44,119 bases of DNA, from NCBI GenBank assembly GCA_045046885.1, contig JASFYX010000034.1:1-44119 (forward strand), in the 5' to 3' direction. A model generated the notes under the pieces. The model saw nothing but the letters and a program-made list of their open reading frames with translations, was not told the origin of the DNA and made no database searches. This DNA comes from CG1-02-35-72 sp045046885. GTDB taxonomy: Bacteria; Bacteroidota; Bacteroidia; Flavobacteriales; Flavobacteriaceae. This document shows, in pieces, positions 40,792 through 44,119 of the stretch. Position numbers and translations under genes: made by a program. Every line of letters starts with the position of its first letter. Position 1 is the first letter of the stretch.

Positions 40792-43700
40792 TTATTCTAT
40801 AACCTTTTTTCTTTTCTTTTTTAAAATCGCATTCACTTTTGGTAAATATAATTTTAAGGTTTTATCTAAGGTATTGAGATGTTGGTTGAGCTCTTGAGAT
40901 AATTCTTTAATAACAAGATAAGCACCATCTGTAGGTTTTGCATCTCCATTTTCAACACTACGGCGTAATGAAGCCAATCTATTATTTAATTTGATGGGAA
41001 AATTAAGAGGGTCTTGCCCAGATTGATTTTTAACTTGATACAATTCTACTTCAATAGCTGCCATATTTTTAAGTAATGGTGCAACAATATTTTTATAAAC
41101 GCTACTCTTGAATACTGTTTTATTAGCATTTAGATATTTTCTAATCTTGCGAATATGAATAACCGCTTCGTTTGCGGCACTCGTTTTAGTCATTATTTTA
41201 GTAGATAAATCAAATTGTTCTTTAAGATCTTTTGCTGTAACACCTTTAAGGTTCGGATTCATTTTAACAGCAAAGGCATAAGTTTTATCATAGCCCTTTG
41301 TTTTCATACGAACTTTATAATTCCCAATAGGGGCTTTTGGGCCGCGTTTAGGTTGTGCACTCCAAATAATCATACCGTCAAAAACTGTGGCACCGGGATA
41401 TCTTAAATCCCAAGTAAAAGTATTGAGACCTTTGGCTGTTGTGGGCTTAGAAGAACCCCCTCTTCGCCACCAAGGAATATTTGGATCAATTTTATATTTA
41501 GGTTTACTTCCCGTAAAGGTTGAAACAACCTTATTTTCATTATTGAGAATCTCGAAGGTTATGGTGTCCTGTTTTTCTTTCAAATAATATTGTATAGTGG
41601 CCTTATAAATACCTCTTATGGCATCAGAAGGTTTAAAAAGAACTGCCGATTGGGTATTCATAGCTTCTTTGTATTGCCGTAAAGGCTGAATATTATCTAA
41701 AATCCAAAAACCTCTACCGTGGGTTCCTAAAACCACATCATTATCTTTTATAACTAAATCGCGTACAGGCGTATCGGGAAGATTTAATTGTAAACTTTGC
41801 CACAATTCGCCATCGTTTAAAGAAAAATAAACACCGTGTTCCGTCGCTAAAAAGAGCAATCCTTCTCTTACAGTATCTTCTCTTATTGCTCTGGCAAAAT
41901 GGCCATCGGCAATACCATTGGTAATTTTTGTCCATGTTTTGCCGTAGTCGTGTGTTTTAAAAACGTAGGGCTGACGGTCATCAACTTGATAGCGGTTTGC
42001 GGCGACATATAAAGTGCCAGGATTAAAATTTGATTCGTCTATAATACTCACTCTAGAAAATTTTGGCAGTTCTTTTGGCGTGATATCTGTCCAATTTTTG
42101 CCACCATCTCTTGTAATGTTTATTTTGCCATCATCAGATCCTGCCCAAATTGTATTTATGTCATATTTTGAGGGTGCTAATGCAAAAACGGTAGCGTAAA
42201 TTTCGGGACCATTCATGTCCATTGTTATAACACCGCCTGTTTTACCTAAGGTCTTTGGGTCGGCATAAGTTAAATCAGGACTTATACGCTCCCAAGTTTG
42301 GCCATCATTAATGGTTTTCCAGACGTGTTGTGAACAAGTGTACATTACTTTAGAGTCTTGTGGTGCAAACATAATTGGGAAGGTCCATTGCCATCTTTCC
42401 GGTAACGCACTTGCAGGTTCTCCAGAAAAAAAGCGTGGATATACCTGTATGTCTCTTACTTGACCATTGCTGCGGTCGTATCGTGTTAAAAGGGCTCCTT
42501 GACTGCCGGCGTAAAAAATATTTGCTTTGTCAGGATGTTGTGTAATCCAACCACTTTCGCCACCACCAACGGCATAATACCACCCGTGATTTGGGCCACG
42601 AGCCATCATATTACCCCAACCATCACTAGGGATGGCAACAGTTCCATTGTCTTGTTGTGCACCAACAACATGATAAGGCACATCGCTTGTGGTCATTACG
42701 TGGTATAATTGTGTCGTAGTATAATCTTGTTCCGTCCAAGTTTTGCCGCCATTGAGACTCACATTAGCACCACCGTCATTAGAGTTTATCATGCGATCAG
42801 GATTATTAGGATCAATCCATAGATCGTGATTGTCTCCGTGTGGCACTTTAATAGTAATATCAAAAGTTTTGCCACTATCTGTTGATTTATACAAATTAGT
42901 ATTTAAGCAATAAACTGTTTCTTTGTCCCAAGGGTCAGCATAAATTCTAGAATAATAAAAGGCACGTTGTCTTAGTTTGCGTTTATTGTTGGTTATTTTC
43001 CATGTTTTTCCGGCATCATCAGAACGAAAAACACCACCCTCATTAGCCTCTACAATAGCCCAAATTCTATTTGAATCGGCAGGAGAAACCGTTACGCCTA
43101 TTCTTCCTATTGGTCCTTTGGGCATGCCCGGATTTTTAGTAAGGTCTGTCCAAGTGTCGCCACCATCTATAGATTTCCATAATTTACAGTCTGGACCACC
43201 ACCCCACATTTTCCAAGCTTTACGTTGCACTTGCCAAGTACTGGCATAAATTATTTTAGGATTATTTCTATCTAAAATTAAATCAATCGCACCAGATTTA
43301 TCACTTACATAAAGCACTTTTTTCCAAGTATTACCCCCATCTATGCTTTTAAATACGCCTCGTTCTTCATTATTTCCATAAGGATGTCCAAGTGCAGCAA
43401 CATAAACAATATTAGGATTGGTTGGATGTATGCGGATACGAGATATGGCTTGTGTTTCTTTTAAACCCATATGATGCCATGTTTTACCACCATCTTTGGT
43501 TTTATAAACACCATCGCCTTGAGTAATACTGCCACGTAAATCTACCTCTCCCATACCGATGTAAACTATATCTGGATTTGTTTCTGCTATAGCAACAGCT
43601 CCTACAGACGAACTGCTTAATTGACCGTCGGTAACAGGTTTCCATTCGTTTCCACCATCAGTTGTTTTCCATAAACCGCCACCAGTTGCTCCAAAGTAAT

Positions 43701-43908
43701 ATTCGTTAGGTCTTCCCGGACTCCCAGCAGAGCCTAAAGAACGACCGCCACGTTTTGGACCGATATTGCGCCATTTTAGATTTTTGTAGAAATCTTTTTT
43801 AATGGTTAAATCTTTTAAAGATTGGGCTTTTTTATTTTGTTGTGCAGTTATTGAAAAAGCAGCACATAAAAAAAGAATTAAAAAAATGGATTTGAGTGAT
43901 TGTTTCAT
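40792..43908 (-). CDS. Large secreted BNR/sortilin-like (VPS10) beta-propeller protein
   Basis: The 1038-aa product has a signal peptide ending ITAQ. About 700 residues of BNR/Asp-box repeats follow (SSDGGKTW-type units such as KTTDGGNEWKPV, KTKDGGKTWHHMG, KSIDGGNTWKKV, RDGGKNWTDI), forming one or two beta-propellers of the WD40/YVTN/BNR or sortilin-like class. A beta domain (about 745-870) and a helical C-terminal region (about 880-1038) with lysine-rich end KKKRKKVIE come after. No T9SS sorting domain is visible. Related proteins are often annotated as glycosyl hydrolases, but no catalytic residues can be identified. A CTAAATTAATTTAG palindrome lies upstream at 43942-43955. Confidence 0.9.
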   Translation of the reverse strand: MKQSLKSIFLILFLCAAFSITAQQNKKAQSLKDLTIKKDFYKNLKWRNIGPKRGGRSLGSAGSPGRPNEYYFGATGGGLWKTTDGGNEWKPVTDGQLSSSSVGAVAIAETNPDIVYIGMGEVDLRGSITQGDGVYKTKDGGKTWHHMGLKETQAISRIRIHPTNPNIVYVAALGHPYGNNEERGVFKSIDGGNTWKKVLYVSDKSGAIDLILDRNNPKIIYASTWQVQRKAWKMWGGGPDCKLWKSIDGGDTWTDLTKNPGMPKGPIGRIGVTVSPADSNRIWAIVEANEGGVFRSDDAGKTWKITNNKRKLRQRAFYYSRIYADPWDKETVYCLNTNLYKSTDSGKTFDITIKVPHGDNHDLWIDPNNPDRMINSNDGGANVSLNGGKTWTEQDYTTTQLYHVMTTSDVPYHVVGAQQDNGTVAIPSDGWGNMMARGPNHGWYYAVGGGESGWITQHPDKANIFYAGSQGALLTRYDRSNGQVRDIQVYPRFFSGEPASALPERWQWTFPIMFAPQDSKVMYTCSQHVWKTINDGQTWERISPDLTYADPKTLGKTGGVITMDMNGPEIYATVFALAPSKYDINTIWAGSDDGKINITRDGGKNWTDITPKELPKFSRVSIIDESNFNPGTLYVAANRYQVDDRQPYVFKTHDYGKTWTKITNGIADGHFARAIREDTVREGLLFLATEHGVYFSLNDGELWQSLQLNLPDTPVRDLVIKDNDVVLGTHGRGFWILDNIQPLRQYKEAMNTQSAVLFKPSDAIRGIYKATIQYYLKEKQDTITFEILNNENKVVSTFTGSKPKYKIDPNIPWWRRGGSSKPTTAKGLNTFTWDLRYPGATVFDGMIIWSAQPKRGPKAPIGNYKVRMKTKGYDKTYAFAVKMNPNLKGVTAKDLKEQFDLSTKIMTKTSAANEAVIHIRKIRKYLNANKTVFKSSVYKNIVAPLLKNMAAIEVELYQVKNQSGQDPLNFPIKLNNRLASLRRSVENGDAKPTDGAYLVIKELSQELNQHLNTLDKTLKLYLPKVNAILKKKRKKVIE

Positions 43909-44089
43909 GAGCTTAGATTTTAATATTTAAGAAATATCAGCCTAAATTAATTTAGCTAAGCTAGTTAATTTTCAGATTAATGGCAATATAACAATAAAGT
44001 ATTTGACTTTAGCTTTGTTAAGGCTGTTATAAAATATAACAAAGGTTGTTAAATTTATAGTCGTTCTAATTATAATTAATAGTATTGTG

Positions 44090-44097
44090 TATATTTG
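44090..44097 (+). promoter_or_regulatory. -7 box for the gene starting at the window end
   Basis: TATATTTG ends 10 nt before ATG 44108, implying a leader of only a few bases. The 43909-44089 stretch is AT-rich and holds no gene; besides the palindrome at 43942-43955 I see nothing in it. Confidence 0.45.
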
Positions 44098-44107
44098 AGA
44101 CTGAATT

Positions 44108-44119
44108 ATGAAAAAACTA
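44108..44119 (+). CDS. Start of a truncated gene (MKKL...)
   Basis: ATG followed by AAA AAA CTA up to the window edge, placed correctly after a -7 box. MKKL is a common start of an exported protein in this genome. Only four codons are visible, so no product can be assigned. Confidence 0.45.

Noticed and set aside
41741..41935. Basic 64-codon open frame inside the BNR gene
   Set aside because: It is a shadow of the repeat-rich coding sequence in another frame, like many short frames on both strands of the large genes.
40792..43908. Glycoside hydrolase or sialidase activity of the BNR protein
   Set aside because: Only Asp-box propeller repeats are visible. The arginine triad and other catalytic residues of sialidases cannot be located.
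43942..43955. CTAAATTAATTTAG palindrome upstream of the BNR gene
   Set aside because: It is a pure AT-rich palindrome with no repeat partner or promoter boxes at useful spacing, so it is too weak to call regulatory.

Overview
The window is a chromosomal segment of a Flavobacteriaceae-type member of the Bacteroidota. The evidence is a porQ gene (type IX secretion) next to cmk, low GC content, short SPII and SPI signal peptides ending in -AQ or LxxC, -7 promoter boxes of the TAnnTTTG type (two with a TTTG box exactly 19 bp upstream), almost no Shine-Dalgarno sequences, and many families typical of the phylum (CarboxypepD_reg/TonB receptor, YwqK/MORN, haem-binding domain, DUF2157/DUF4401/GDYXXLXY). 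The window opens inside a 5S rRNA gene, so an rRNA operon lies just to the left.

Layout. 1-126: 3' part of 5S rRNA and its terminator. 203-3049: porQ, cmk, a small secreted protein and queE. 3138-5230: a tight plus-strand run of a lipoprotein, a PPOX-like flavoprotein, a membrane protein and a cupin. 5231-5502: non-coding, filled with structured repeats. 5503-7848: folD and ffh, separated by another inverted repeat. 7964-10594: an AT-rich accessory islet holding an orphan lipoprotein, the vestigial 3' end of an M20 peptidase gene, and a three-gene operon: a lipoprotein with an eight-cysteine fulvocin-C-like C-terminal module, a membrane-anchored thioredoxin-like protein and a DUF1573 lipoprotein. 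10644-13197: a YfcC-family transporter and an ArgE-type deacetylase. 13298-19520: exported MsrB, an alpha/beta hydrolase, an M48 lipoprotein protease, a UMF1-type MFS transporter, L-2-hydroxyglutarate oxidase and an APC permease. 19527-28286: a leftward block encoding TolC, a membrane fusion protein, an RND pump, a PII-like small protein and DUF2892, followed by a small membrane protein and a TonB receptor. 28404-31623: terC, a lipoprotein, purB, a helical-repeat protein and an unlisted 41-codon membrane peptide gene. 31706-36818: a lipoprotein, DUF1028-TPR, haem-binding, MORN, DUF2157, DUF4401 and GDYXXLXY genes. 36811-39631: PLP decarboxylase and mnmA. 39791-43908: DUF2971 and a very large BNR-repeat secreted protein. 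The window ends four codons into a new plus-strand gene.

Most of the window is housekeeping. The part most worth a second look is 8564-10594. A disulfide-rich bacteriocin-like module is encoded next to its own candidate membrane oxidoreductase and a DUF1573 protein, and the operon lies between the intact argE 3' end and a diverged fragment of an argE-like 3' end. Secondary points are the stem-variable, frame-conserved hairpins at 5239-5480, the RND operon with PII-like and DUF2892 accessories behind an operator-like region, and a palindromic repeat inside the msrB signal-peptide coding sequence.
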